DNA of 19,226 nucleotides from Actinomycetota bacterium (GCA_022615295.1 JAKEHF010000161.1:1-19226); one strand, 5' to 3'; positions 7,854 to 16,608 are shown, numbered from the stretch's first letter. A program made the numbers and translations. The notes: generated from the sequence alone by a model not told the origin.

Positions 7854-9008
7854 GCCCTTCGGGGTCTGCGCCCCTTGGGTGATCCCGCTCAGGGTGTCGG
7901 CGACGAGGACGTCGACCACGTCCCGAAGGGCCTCCTCCTCGGTGGCTCCCGACTCGATGGCGGTGCGGTATGCCTCGAGCTGGCGATGGGCGCTGGTGCC
8001 ACCATCGACGATGTTTCGAGCGTTCTCCACCTCATCGACGACGTCGAGGCTGGCGGCGTCTTCCTTGACGAGGTCGACGAACTCCTCGACGAGGTCGCTC
8101 ATCGCCACCAGCCGTCCCTTCCCGAAGTCCACCAGGGCGCCGTCGACCCCGTACCGCTGGGCCCGCCACACGTTCTCGTTGATGAGCCCGGCCGGGTAGC
8201 TCCTCCATCTCTGGTTGTCGCGTCGGAGGCGGTACATATAGGAGAGGAGGCATTGGTAGAGGGCGGCAACCGTCATGGCGTCGTCGAGCCTGGTGCAGAC
8301 GTCGGTGATCCGCATCTCCAGGGTGGGGAATCTGGCCGAGGGGCGGAGGTGCCACCAGAGCTTCGTCCCGTCCTCGATGAGTCCGGCGTCGATCAGGATC
8401 CCCAGATAACGCTGGTACTCGCCCCAGGAGACGAACTCCTCGGGGAGACCGGTGCGGGGGAGGTTCTGGAGGAGGACGGGCCGGTAGGCGAGCAGCCCGG
8501 TGGGGACCCCCTCCCAGAAAGGGGATGAGGTGCTCAGGGCGAGGAGATGGGGGAGCATGTATCTGATCTGATTCATCAGGTCGATGCGGAGGTGCTCGTC
8601 CTCGATGCCGACGTGGATGTGCATGCCACAGACCACGAGCTGGCGGGCGACGTGCTGAAGATCGTCGGCGACCCGGAGATAACGCTCGTGCTCCGTGGTC
8701 TCCTGCTCCGACCAGCGGGCGAAGGGGTGGGTCGAGGCGGCGATGATCGCCGCCCCATACCCGGCCACCACGCCGGAGAGATCGGCACGCAGACGCGCCA
8801 GGTCCTGGCGGGCCTCTTTGACACGCCGGCAGATCCTGGTGCCCACCTCGATCTGGGCCTTGAGGAGCTCGTAGGTGACCTGGTGACCCAGCACCTCACC
8901 GAGGGCGTCCCACATCTCCTTCGGAGGGCTCTTGACGAGGTCGCGTGTCTCGAGATCCACGACCAGGTACTCCTCCTCGATCCCGATGGTCAGACTGGGG
9001 TCGTCCAC
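7851..9008 (-). CDS. Carboxylate-amine ligase, YbdK / glutamate-cysteine ligase 2 family
   Basis: This is an ATP-dependent ligase of the GCS2 family, in which YbdK of E. coli has weak glutamate-cysteine ligase activity; the physiological substrate is usually unknown. The 385 residues match the usual family length. The N-terminal GIEEEYLVVD (9-18) supplies metal-binding glutamates. IEVGTRIC, ASTHPFARW, and GMHIHVGIED (Cys-Gly-Met-His region near 128) are further family landmarks, and the C-terminal half has LWWHLRPSARFPTLEMRITD. The GTG start is chosen because it keeps GIEEEY near the N-terminus; the next in-frame ATG would remove it. TAGGGT lies 8 bases upstream and there is no ribosome binding site. 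Actinobacteria generally use mycothiol, so glutathione synthesis should not be assumed. Confidence 0.88.
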   Translation of the reverse strand: MDDPSLTIGIEEEYLVVDLETRDLVKSPPKEMWDALGEVLGHQVTYELLKAQIEVGTRICRRVKEARQDLARLRADLSGVVAGYGAAIIAASTHPFARWSEQETTEHERYLRVADDLQHVARQLVVCGMHIHVGIEDEHLRIDLMNQIRYMLPHLLALSTSSPFWEGVPTGLLAYRPVLLQNLPRTGLPEEFVSWGEYQRYLGILIDAGLIEDGTKLWWHLRPSARFPTLEMRITDVCTRLDDAMTVAALYQCLLSYMYRLRRDNQRWRSYPAGLINENVWRAQRYGVDGALVDFGKGRLVAMSDLVEEFVDLVKEDAASLDVVDEVENARNIVDGGTSAHRQLEAYRTAIESGATEEEALRDVVDVLVADTLSGITQGAQTPKG

Positions 9009-9016
9009 GGGCGGGA

Positions 9017-9022
9017 ACCCTA
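9017..9022 (-). promoter_or_regulatory. Candidate -10 box of the ligase gene
   Basis: TAGGGT on the - strand is followed by 8 bases (tcccgccc) and the GTG at 9008. The geometry suits a leaderless mRNA. It faces the TAGCCT box of the divergent oxidoreductase gene in the same 95-base intergenic region. Confidence 0.45.
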
Positions 9023-9091
9023 TCGACGCCGGTGAGGGAGAGTTTCGTGATCGTTCAGATCCCTTTTATGGGTCCTTTTCCGGACAGCAAA

Positions 9092-9097
9092 TAGCCT
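9092..9097 (+). promoter_or_regulatory. Candidate -10 box of the molybdopterin oxidoreductase gene
   Basis: TAGCCT is followed by 6 bases and the ATG at 9104, with no Shine-Dalgarno sequence between. Transcription starting on the A of ATG would give a leaderless message. The same hexamer precedes the dipeptidase gene at the right end. No good -35 match is visible. Confidence 0.5.
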
Positions 9098-9103
9098 GTC
9101 GGC

Positions 9104-10633
9104 ATGTCCCCTACCCGTCTTCGTGACGCCGTGTCCGGTGCCCTGGCCGCCGCCTTGGCCCTCGGGGTCTCCGAATTGGCCGCAGGGGTCTTCCCGATGT
9201 TCCCTTCGTTGGTCGAGGGAATGGGCAACTGGGTGATCGACAACTCACCCAAGGCGTTGAAGGACTTCGCCATCGCCACCTTCGGCACCAACGACAAGCT
9301 GGCCCTCCTCATCGGCATCACGGTGGTGACGATCGCAGTGGGCGCGGTCACCGCTCTGGTGGCGCGACGTCGCTTCGGCGTCGCAATCACCGTCTTCGCC
9401 GGCTTCGCCCTGATCGCGGCCCTGGCCACTGCGGCGTCGGACAAGACGATCTCGACGGGTCTGGCGATGGTCCCGGGTGGGGCGGCCGCGATGGCTGGGC
9501 TAGGCACGCTGAGACTCCTCCTCGGTGACGGCGGGCGGACGACCGAGTCGAGTGGCGAGTCCCGCCGGCGTTTCATCCTCGGTGCCGGTGCGGTACTCGG
9601 TCTCGCCGCCGTCTCGGCGGCGGTGGGCAGGAACCTCGTCCTCCAGGCGCGGAGGATGGCAGCCGGACGGCAGGAGGTGGCCCTCCCCGCAGCCGCGCGA
9701 CCCCTTCCCCAAGTCCCGATGGCGGCGGAGCTGGGAGTGGACGGGTTGACCCCGATCATCGTTCCCAACAGCGACTTCTACCGGATCGACACCGCCTTCG
9801 CCGTGCCCCAGGTGGATCTGGAGACCTGGTCCCTCAGGGTCACCGGCATGGTCGACCGGCCCTACGAGATCGACTTTTACGACCTGTTGGACATGCGGAT
9901 GACCGAAAGCGACGTGACGCTCTGCTGTGTCTCCAACCGGGTAGGCGGCGACCTGGTGGGGAATGCCCGCTGGCTCGGGGTACCGCTGGCCGAGATCCTC
10001 GACCGGGCCGGGGTGGCGGACGGGGCGGAGCAGGTGGTGGGCCGGTCGGTCGATGACTTCACCGTCGGCTTCCCGGTGGAGACGGTCTACGACGGTCGTG
10101 ACGCCCTGGTGGCGGTCGGGATGAATGGCGAGCCTCTCCCCTTCGAGCACGGGTTCCCGGCGAGACTGGTCGTCGCCGGCCTCTACGGCTATGTGTCGGC
10201 GACGAAGTGGCTGACTGAGATCGAGCTGACCCGCTGGGACTCCTTCGACGCCTACTGGGTGCCTCGCGGGTGGTCCAAGGAGGGGCCGATCAAGACCCAG
10301 AGCCGCATCGACACACCGGGGGACCAGAGCAGGATCGTCGCCGGGGAGCGTCAAGTCGCCGGCGTGGCCTGGGCGCCGGACCGGGGGATCTCCATGGTCG
10401 AGGTGCAGCTGGGTGAGAACGCCCCTTGGACGGTGGCCGAGATGTCCGAGCCGCTCTCCGTCAGCGCCTGGGTGCAGTGGAGGGTGCCCTGGGACGCCCC
10501 GCCGGGTGAGCATCTGCTCCGGGTGAGGGCGACGGACGGGTTGGGCGAGCTCCAGATCTCCCAGCTCTCGTCCCCGGCGCCCAACGGCGCCACCGGCTGG
10601 CATGCGGTGCGGGTGGTCGTCGCCGAGGCCTGA
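9104..10633 (+). CDS. Membrane-anchored sulfite-oxidase-family molybdopterin oxidoreductase
   Basis: The product has 509 residues. The first 140 contain three or four hydrophobic segments (about 9-30, 66-88, 92-111, 117-140). They are followed by a Tat-like motif SRRRFILGAG (153-162) and another hydrophobic stretch, so the C-terminal catalytic part is predicted outside the membrane. The Mo-pterin domain (about 215-385) includes VTGMVDRPYEIDFYDLL and TLCCVSNRVGGDL, in which Cys275 corresponds to the Mo-ligating Cys of the family's TLTCVSN-type motif. A C-terminal Mo-co dimerisation (immunoglobulin-like) domain starts near GDQSRIVAGERQVAGVAWA. No haem domain is fused, so an external or membrane electron acceptor is needed. 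The substrate is unknown; sulfite or other S/N oxides are possible. The stop lies 3 bases from the stop of the convergent gene. Confidence 0.9.
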   Translation: MSPTRLRDAVSGALAAALALGVSELAAGVFPMFPSLVEGMGNWVIDNSPKALKDFAIATFGTNDKLALLIGITVVTIAVGAVTALVARRRFGVAITVFAGFALIAALATAASDKTISTGLAMVPGGAAAMAGLGTLRLLLGDGGRTTESSGESRRRFILGAGAVLGLAAVSAAVGRNLVLQARRMAAGRQEVALPAAARPLPQVPMAAELGVDGLTPIIVPNSDFYRIDTAFAVPQVDLETWSLRVTGMVDRPYEIDFYDLLDMRMTESDVTLCCVSNRVGGDLVGNARWLGVPLAEILDRAGVADGAEQVVGRSVDDFTVGFPVETVYDGRDALVAVGMNGEPLPFEHGFPARLVVAGLYGYVSATKWLTEIELTRWDSFDAYWVPRGWSKEGPIKTQSRIDTPGDQSRIVAGERQVAGVAWAPDRGISMVEVQLGENAPWTVAEMSEPLSVSAWVQWRVPWDAPPGEHLLRVRATDGLGELQISQLSSPAPNGATGWHAVRVVVAEA

Positions 10634-10636
10634 GAC

Positions 10637-11599
10637 TCAGTCGGCTGAATCGATCGCCGAGACCGCCCAGGCCAGCCCGCTGACCGGGTCCTCCACGGCG
10701 AGACGCAGCTGCCATCCGGTCCCGGGGGCGCCGTCGTCGAACCACGACCAGGTGAGCCTGTTGACAGCGTCGCCGGTCTCGTCCGGGTGGGGTGGCCAGC
10801 CGAGATCGCTGAGCGTGGCCACCACCCACCATGCGCCATAACGTCCGGCGGCGGCCCCCCTCCTCCTCCCATGGGCCCCGCCTGAAGCCCCGGCCCAGCA
10901 CATCCAGCGAAGCGCATCAGGTGCGGGGAGGGGCCCGACCCGACACCGCCCGAGACCGAGGGCTCGGAGTGCGGCACCGACCGGACCTTCCACGGTGACC
11001 ACCTGGCATCTCCCGTTGGACTCGTTGGTCCACGGTGTGACCAGGTCGGCGAGGGCGGCCTCGGACTCGGGGTCGGTGACGGTCACGAAGCCCTGGGGCA
11101 GCTCGAGAGGGGCCACCGCAGGCAGGGGTGGCGCCGGTGTCTCGATCCGGTCGCTCTTGTAGGTGGCCAGCGGGTAGACGGGTTCCCATGTGAGGAGTCG
11201 GTCGGGGAGATCGGTGACCTCGCCCATGCCCGACTCTCCTCGGAGCACCCGCTCCGCGGCCACCCATGACCGCTCCGGGCCGGGCCCGAGGAAGGGGTCG
11301 AGCTCGGCCCAGGTCTTGGTGCTCGCAGCGACCTCGGTGAGTGGTCCCAGGGTGAAGCGGGCCGGCCCTTCGGTGACTACCGGCCCCGCCCATCGCCCCG
11401 GGGCCTCGAGGGCGAGCCGGTATCGGATGTGCTCGTCGACACCCCAGAGCTGTCTTCCCCTAATCAGCGCCTCGGCACACCTCTCGCGGAGGTCGACGAG
11501 ACCGGGCCAGTCGACCCGACGGCACAGCCGGTCGACAACACGGATCAACTCGTCGGTGTCCGAGGCCTCGATGGCCTCGAGAACGGACCTGTCAGTCAC
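10637..11599 (-). CDS. Unknown 320-residue protein coupled to rhodanese
   Basis: I do not recognise this family. The GTG start at 11599 overlaps the rhodanese stop by 8 bases (GTGACTGA), which marks it as the last gene of a three-gene unit. An in-frame extension upstream would lie wholly inside the rhodanese gene and has no coding character. The product appears soluble: no signal peptide or membrane segment. The N-terminal 60 residues are helical and acidic (VLEAIEASDTDELIRVVDRLCRRV). A middle Pro-rich part contains APPLPAVAPLELPQ. The C-terminal third is Trp-rich (RYGAWWVVATLSDLGW, LTWSWFDDG, GWQLRLAVEDP). The pattern of paired short helices and Trp motifs could be a binding rather than a catalytic fold, but that is speculation. 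Confidence 0.75.
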   Translation of the reverse strand: MTDRSVLEAIEASDTDELIRVVDRLCRRVDWPGLVDLRERCAEALIRGRQLWGVDEHIRYRLALEAPGRWAGPVVTEGPARFTLGPLTEVAASTKTWAELDPFLGPGPERSWVAAERVLRGESGMGEVTDLPDRLLTWEPVYPLATYKSDRIETPAPPLPAVAPLELPQGFVTVTDPESEAALADLVTPWTNESNGRCQVVTVEGPVGAALRALGLGRCRVGPLPAPDALRWMCWAGASGGAHGRRRGAAAGRYGAWWVVATLSDLGWPPHPDETGDAVNRLTWSWFDDGAPGTGWQLRLAVEDPVSGLAWAVSAIDSAD

Positions 11600-12398
11600 C
11601 CTCGGTCTCGACGGGGAGGTCGAGGTTCGACCACTCCGAGAAGGACCCGACATACACCTGAGGCATGGGGAGACCGGCGACGACCATGGCCAGGGCGTCG
11701 TGGCAGGCGTTGACCCCGCTGCCGCAGGAGACGAAGACACGCTCTCCGAGCCCGCCATAGAGGGAGACGAGCTCAGCGGGGGTGCGAAACCTCCCGTCCG
11801 GCCCCAGGTTGGAGCTCGTGGGCCGGTTGATCGCACCCGGGATATGACCGGCCTTGGGATCGACCGGCTCGACCTCCCCTCGGTAGCGCTCGGGGGCTCG
11901 GGCATCGATCAGCACACCATCACCGAGACGATCCCGCTCCACCGTTCCGCTGAATCCTACGGGCGTGGGGTAGACGACCGGTGTGGGGAGACGGTCACCG
12001 ACCTCGACCAAATGACCGCGGTCCAGCCAGGCCCGATATCCCCCGTCGAGCACCCTGGAGGTCGGGTGGCCGATGGAACGCAGCATCCACCAGAGACGGG
12101 CAGCGACGGTCCCACCGACGTCGTCGTACACAACCACCTCGGAACCCGGGGTGATCCCGAGCCTTCCCAACGTGGCGGCGAAGCCGGCGATCTCGGGCAG
12201 GGGGTGGCGGCCGGGCCCGGGTGGTCCCGAGAGGTCCGTGTCGAGGTCGGCGAAGACCGCGCCAGGGATGTGACCGGTGAGATACACAGACCGGCCGTGA
12301 TTGGGGTCGGTGAGCGCCCATCTGATGTCGACCGCCACTACCTGGTCGAGACGTTCGGAGAGCTCCTCCGGGGTGATCAGGGGCTCGGTGGCCGGCAT
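11592..12398 (-). CDS. Two-domain rhodanese sulfurtransferase (thiosulfate / 3-mercaptopyruvate type)
   Basis: This cytosolic enzyme transfers sulfane sulfur from thiosulfate or 3-mercaptopyruvate to a thiol or cyanide acceptor. The 268 residues hold an inactive N-terminal rhodanese domain (about 5-135, VAVDIRWAL, GHIPGAVFADLDTDLSG, YDDVGGTVAARLWWML) and an active C-terminal domain (about 150-265) with GHIPGAIN and the catalytic loop CGSGVNAC (Cys225). CGSGV(T/N)A is the form shared by mercaptopyruvate and thiosulfate sulfurtransferases, so the donor is not decided by the motif. The ATG at 12398 is preferred to the adjacent GTG at 12401 because GAGGAGG lies at a workable distance. The upstream stop TGA shares its last base with this ATG, and the downstream gene overlaps its end. 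Confidence 0.93.
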   Translation of the reverse strand: MPATEPLITPEELSERLDQVVAVDIRWALTDPNHGRSVYLTGHIPGAVFADLDTDLSGPPGPGRHPLPEIAGFAATLGRLGITPGSEVVVYDDVGGTVAARLWWMLRSIGHPTSRVLDGGYRAWLDRGHLVEVGDRLPTPVVYPTPVGFSGTVERDRLGDGVLIDARAPERYRGEVEPVDPKAGHIPGAINRPTSSNLGPDGRFRTPAELVSLYGGLGERVFVSCGSGVNACHDALAMVVAGLPMPQVYVGSFSEWSNLDLPVETEGD

Positions 12399-12724
12399 CA
12401 CTCCTCCTCGATCGCGTCCAGCTCGTCGCCGAGGGCGGCGATCGTCGACCCCAGGGCCGTGGCGAAGGCGCTCGCCGTCTGTCGGAGGCGACGGCGAACC
12501 TCGGTGTCCCTGAGCGCCTCCCCCACCGACTCTGCCACCTGGCTCCAGACAGACGCCAGTGTGGCCAGGGCGTCCCTGATGTCCGACCCCGAGGGGCCCT
12601 CATCTCCGACCACCCGTCCGTAGGACTCACGGAGCCGTTGGCCGAGGTCCTTGAACTCGACAGCGACGACGTCCCACGGGTCCTGATCCTCAGGGCTCGT
12701 AGGATCTCCTCCGTGCGTCTCCAC
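12398..12724 (-). CDS. Small helical acidic protein upstream of rhodanese
   Basis: The product is 108 residues if it starts at the GTG at 12724. After a polar N-terminus (ETHGGDPTSPEDQDPWD) it is almost wholly predicted helix: EFKDLGQRLRESYGRVV, DIRDALATLASVWSQVAESVGEAL, RRRLRQTASAFATALGSTIAALGDEL, ending in an acidic tail. It has no membrane segment. The amphipathic repeats suggest a helical bundle or coiled coil. The start is not certain. GTG at 12724 has a TACCAT box 7 bases upstream and includes the whole helical part; a GTG at 12613 would cut off the first helix. With the upstream start, the gene overlaps the divergent exonuclease start by 12 bases. It ends in TGATG with the rhodanese start. 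Function unknown. Confidence 0.65.
   Translation of the reverse strand: METHGGDPTSPEDQDPWDVVAVEFKDLGQRLRESYGRVVGDEGPSGSDIRDALATLASVWSQVAESVGEALRDTEVRRRLRQTASAFATALGSTIAALGDELDAIEEE
12700..12705 (+). promoter_or_regulatory. Candidate -10 box of the exonuclease gene
   Basis: TAGGAT is followed by 7 bases and the GTG at 12713. It lies inside the first codons of the divergent small-protein gene. No good -35 match is evident in this GC-rich stretch. Confidence 0.45.
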
Positions 12725-13585
12725 CTCCTCGATGGTACCTACGAGCTGTTCCGGGCCCACTACGGGCGTAGGGACAGCGTGCCGGGTCCGGAGGGCTACG
12801 ACATCAGGGCGACCCTGGGGATCCTCGAGTCGACGTTGGCCCTCCTCCGCGAGCCGGGGGTGACCCATCTCGCTGCCAGCTTCGACACCGTGATCGAGTC
12901 GTTTCGCAACGAGATGCTCGCCGGTTACAAGTCCTCGGCCGGCATGGAGCCCGAGCTGCTCGCCCAGTTTCCCGACGCCGAACGAGCTCTCGAGGCGATC
13001 GGAGTCGTGGTGTGGAGGAACGTGGAGCACGAGGCGGACGACGCACTGGCCAGCGCCGCGATCCGCTGGGTCGATGAGGTCGACCAGGTGGTCATCGTCA
13101 GTCCCGATAAGGACATGTCCCAGGTGTTCCTCGACGACCGGATCGTGGGCTACAACCGTCGGGAGCAGAAGATCATCAACGAGGCCGGCGTGGTCGAGAA
13201 GTTCGGTGTCGCGCCGGAGTCGATACCCGACTACCTAGCCCTGGTGGGGGACACAGCCGACGGTGTCCCCGGTCTGCCCGGGTGGGGCGCCAAGTCGGCC
13301 TCGGCCGTGCTGGCCCGTTATCACCGTCTCGAGCTGATCCCACTGGATCCCATGAGCTGGGACGTCGAGGTTCGTGGCGCGGCAAACCTGGCCCAGACCC
13401 TGAAGGAGCGGTTCTTAGAGGCCCTCTTGTATCGAGAGCTGACGACGCTTCGCCTCGACGTGCCGATCGCCGAGACCCTCGAGGACCTGGAGTGGCGGGG
13501 AGTGCCACGAGACCGTTTCGAGGTTTTCTGCGCCGATCGGCGCTTCGACCTGGGGGCTATCCGTGTCCATCGCTGGGCGGACTAG
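12713..13585 (+). CDS. 5'-3' exonuclease (PIN / H3TH, free-standing flap nuclease type)
   Basis: This metal-dependent nuclease is related to the 5' nuclease domain of DNA polymerase I and to flap endonucleases; it probably removes 5' flaps or primers. Its 290 residues correspond to the nuclease domain alone, with no polymerase attached. Acidic metal ligands are visible as Asp7 (LLDGTYELFRAHYG), Asp109-Asp110 in EHEADDALA, Asp132 and Asp134 in SPDKDMSQ, and Asp180 and Asp183 in GDTADGVPGLPGWG, the last being also the start of the helix-3-turn-helix DNA-binding motif (GAKSASAVLARY). The GTG at 12713 is chosen because the protein then begins just before the first strand, as usual for the family, and because of the TAGGAT box. 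An in-frame upstream codon at 12638 only adds sequence antisense to the neighbour. The stop shares CTAG with the zinc-ribbon gene. Confidence 0.92.
   Translation: MRLHLLDGTYELFRAHYGRRDSVPGPEGYDIRATLGILESTLALLREPGVTHLAASFDTVIESFRNEMLAGYKSSAGMEPELLAQFPDAERALEAIGVVVWRNVEHEADDALASAAIRWVDEVDQVVIVSPDKDMSQVFLDDRIVGYNRREQKIINEAGVVEKFGVAPESIPDYLALVGDTADGVPGLPGWGAKSASAVLARYHRLELIPLDPMSWDVEVRGAANLAQTLKERFLEALLYRELTTLRLDVPIAETLEDLEWRGVPRDRFEVFCADRRFDLGAIRVHRWAD
12732..12737 (-). promoter_or_regulatory. Candidate -10 box of the small helical protein gene
   Basis: TACCAT on the - strand is followed by 7 bases and the GTG at 12724. It lies inside the early coding region of the exonuclease gene. Its spacing equals that of the exonuclease's own box, which supports the GTG as a real, leaderless start. 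Confidence 0.4.
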
Positions 13586-13752
13586 GTGTAGTCCTCGGGC
13601 TCCCAGATGATGTCGAACCGCTCCATGCAGTCGGCGCACCGATAGACCAGGGGGTATCCCGGCTCGATCTCTGCGTCCGCTGGGAGGATGGTGATGAGAT
13701 GGGCCACACCGCCGCAATCCACGCACACATAGGTCTCCGGGGGGCGGCTCAT
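13582..13752 (-). CDS. 56-residue zinc-ribbon protein
   Basis: This is a very short gene that is easily missed. Its translation has two CXXC pairs: Cys10 and Cys13 in YVCVDCGG, and Cys39 and Cys42 in YRCADCMERF. They are separated by a 25-residue segment with a hydrophobic strand (AHLITILP), as expected for a zinc ribbon. The C-terminus is acidic with Trp (DIIWEPEDYT). The ATG overlaps the nhaA stop as ATGA, so it is the third gene of the aldolase-NhaA unit and probably depends on coupled translation. Its stop shares CTAG with that of the exonuclease. Its job is unknown: a small nucleic-acid or protein-binding adaptor is possible. Conserved features such as the two matched knuckles and the overlap on both sides make a chance reading frame unlikely. 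Confidence 0.8.
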   Translation of the reverse strand: MSRPPETYVCVDCGGVAHLITILPADAEIEPGYPLVYRCADCMERFDIIWEPEDYT

Positions 13753-15073
13753 CGTCCTCGCAACAGGAGGAGACTCCCCAGCACACCCGCTGCCGGCGAG
13801 CCGACGAAGATCCCCAGCTTGGCCATGTCGGCGAGGGAGGGCTCGGTGAAGGCCAGACCGGCGATGAAGATGGCGACTGTGAAGCCCACTCCGGCGACGG
13901 CCGAGATCCCGAGGACCTGGGGCACCCCCATGCCGGCGGGGAGCCGTCCCAGGCCGAGCCGCACCGCCAGCCAGGTGAACCCCGAGATGCCGACGAGCTT
14001 GCCGACCACCAGACCGGCGGCCACACCAAGGGCGACACGGGAACCCATCATGTCGATGACACTGACGCCACGGAAGTCGACTCCGGCGTTGGCGAGGGCA
14101 AAGAGGGGGACGATCACGAATGAGCTCCAGCCCACGAGCTGCTGCTCCAGCCGGACCAAGGGCGACAGGGATTCGCGGGCGACGAGGGCCAGCTGCAGGG
14201 CCTCATGATCGGATCGCTCCTGCTGCTCGGGGCCCGTAGTGGCGGCAAATTGGTCGAGGACGGCACGGGCCCTCCCGTCCAGCTCCTCGGGGGTGAAGTT
14301 GGGCCGCGCCGGGGTGAGAAAGGCCAGGGCCACGCCGACGAGGGTTGCGTGGACACCCGACTCCAGAGTGAGAAACCATGCGATGAAGGCCATGGGCACG
14401 TAGAACCACATGGCCCTGACGTTGATCTTCGCCGCCACCCAGACGACGGCCAGCACCAAGACCGCGGACAGCAACGAGCCGGTGTGCAGGTCGCGGCTGT
14501 AGAAGACGGCAATGACCACGATGGCTCCGATGTCGTCGGCGATGGCCACGGCAAGGAGGAAGACCTTGGCGCCCGGGGCGACCCGGGAGCCGAGCAGGGC
14601 CACGATCCCCACGGCGAAGGCGATGTCGGTGGCCATCGGGATTCCCCACCCTCGGAGGGCCTCCGGGGCGGCGCCGGCGTTGATTCCGAGATAGATCGCC
14701 GCGGGGAGCACCATCCCACCGAGGGCTGCCACCACCGGCAGCACGGCGGCCCTGGTGTCACTGAGCTCACCGAGGAGGAGCTCTCGTTTGATCTCGAGCC
14801 CGACGACAAAGAAGAACACCGTCATCAGGCCGTCGTTGATGAGCTCGAGGACGCTCTCGTCGAGGCCGAACCCGGCCAGCTCGATCGTCACGTGGATCTC
14901 GAGGAGGCTGGTGTAGGAGTCCGAGAACGGGCTGTTGGCCCAGGTCAGGGCGATGATGGCCGCTCCGAGGAGGACGATTCCGGAGGCGGCCTCGGTCTCG
15001 GTGAAGCGGACCAAGGGTCGGACGAAGCGGCGGGGCACCCAACGTTCCGAGGTGGCCCAGCTCCTCGGGTTGG

Positions 15074-15077
<4 letters not shown>
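13749..15077 (-). CDS. nhaA: Na+/H+ antiporter NhaA
   Basis: This inner-membrane secondary transporter exports Na+ (or Li+) in exchange for H+. The 442 residues are within the long range of the family. About 12 hydrophobic segments are visible from residue 31 to the end. The ion-binding aspartates are Asp181-Asp182 in AIADDIGAIVVIA, equivalent to Asp163-Asp164 of the E. coli protein, and Asp151 in MATDIAFAVG corresponds to Asp133. FFFVVGLEIKREL near 88-100 and PLFALANAGV are further signatures. A hydrophilic loop of about 50 residues (around 265-310) is longer than in E. coli. The ATG overlaps the aldolase stop by ATGA, and the stop overlaps the zinc-ribbon start in the same way. No ribosome binding site is visible, in keeping with coupling. 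Confidence 0.95.
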
Positions 15078-16102
<1,025 letters not shown>

Positions 16103-16131
16103 CTCAAACTCCTCTCTGGCTGTCCTCGGAG

Positions 16132-16137
16132 AAGGTA
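16132..16137 (-). promoter_or_regulatory. Possible -10 box of the aldolase operon
   Basis: TACCTT on the - strand would place a transcription start near 16125 and leave a leader of roughly 23 bases containing the AGAGGAG ribosome binding site. No convincing -35 element lies at the right distance, so this is tentative. Confidence 0.3.
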
Positions 16138-16179
16138 GTCCGTCCGGTTTCTCGACTCGCCGTCAGAAAACACGGTCAA

Positions 16180-16185
16180 TAGCTT
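16180..16185 (+). promoter_or_regulatory. Possible -10 box of the DUF454-nucS-trmL unit
   Basis: TAGCTT lies 10 bases before the ATG at 16196 in the 93-base divergent gap facing the aldolase gene. The spacing is slightly longer than for the other candidate boxes. No strong -35 match was seen. Confidence 0.35.
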
Positions 16186-16195
16186 TTGCCAGGCG

Positions 16196-16606
16196 ATGTC
16201 TGAGCCCGTCGTCCGGTCGAGGAAGACGCGCAACCCGGTCCTGCGTGGGATCTACTTCGTCCTCGGGTTGATCTGTCTCGCACTCATCCCCCTCAGCGTC
16301 CTGCCGGGCATCCCAACCTTCGACCTCATCCTTCTCGCCGCCTTCTTCTTCTCGATGTCGTCGGAGAGGATGTACAACTGGATGCTCAACCACCCCTACT
16401 TCGGCAAGGTCATCCGTGGCTATCGCGAGCACGGCTTGACGATGCGTAGCAAGTGGGTCGCCGCCGTGGGTATCACCCTCTCCCTCGCCGTCTCCGGGAT
16501 CTTTCTCACCGACAGCAGCGTCATCCGAGTGATATTGCTGCTGGTCGGCGTCTTCGCCCTCTGGTTCGTCTTCACCCGTCCCACCCGGGACCCGGCCACC
16601 GTCTGA
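16196..16606 (+). CDS. DUF454 (YbaN-like) small membrane protein
   Basis: The product has 136 residues, the usual length for the DUF454 / YbaN family of inner-membrane proteins, whose function is not established. Two hydrophobic segments follow the basic N-terminus, covering about 18-55 (YFVLGLICLALIPLSVLPGIPTF and DLILLAAFFF), and two more cover about 88-125. The family signature of a Pro-Gly-Pro-like turn followed by a Phe-rich helix is seen as LPGIPTFDLILLAAFFFSMSSERMYNWML, with the characteristic HPYFGKVIRGYREHG in the cytoplasmic loop. It is the first gene of a + strand group, ending 17 bases before nucS. There is no obvious functional link to NucS or TrmL. Confidence 0.85.
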   Translation: MSEPVVRSRKTRNPVLRGIYFVLGLICLALIPLSVLPGIPTFDLILLAAFFFSMSSERMYNWMLNHPYFGKVIRGYREHGLTMRSKWVAAVGITLSLAVSGIFLTDSSVIRVILLLVGVFALWFVFTRPTRDPATV

Positions 16607-16608
16607 GG

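Noticed and set aside
11600..11905. 102-codon N-terminal extension of the 320-residue protein
   Set aside because: Ser/Pro/Arg-rich frame-shifted reading of the rhodanese gene; the GTG at 11599 gives a normal overlapping start.
12638..12712. Upstream start for the exonuclease at 12638
   Set aside because: The extra 25 codons are antisense to the small helical gene, and the family begins at the strand containing Asp7 when counted from 12713.
16168..16181. TTGACC on the - strand as a -35 element for the aldolase
   Set aside because: It matches TTGACA well, but no TANNNT lies 16-18 bases downstream; the only usable box, TACCTT, is too far away.
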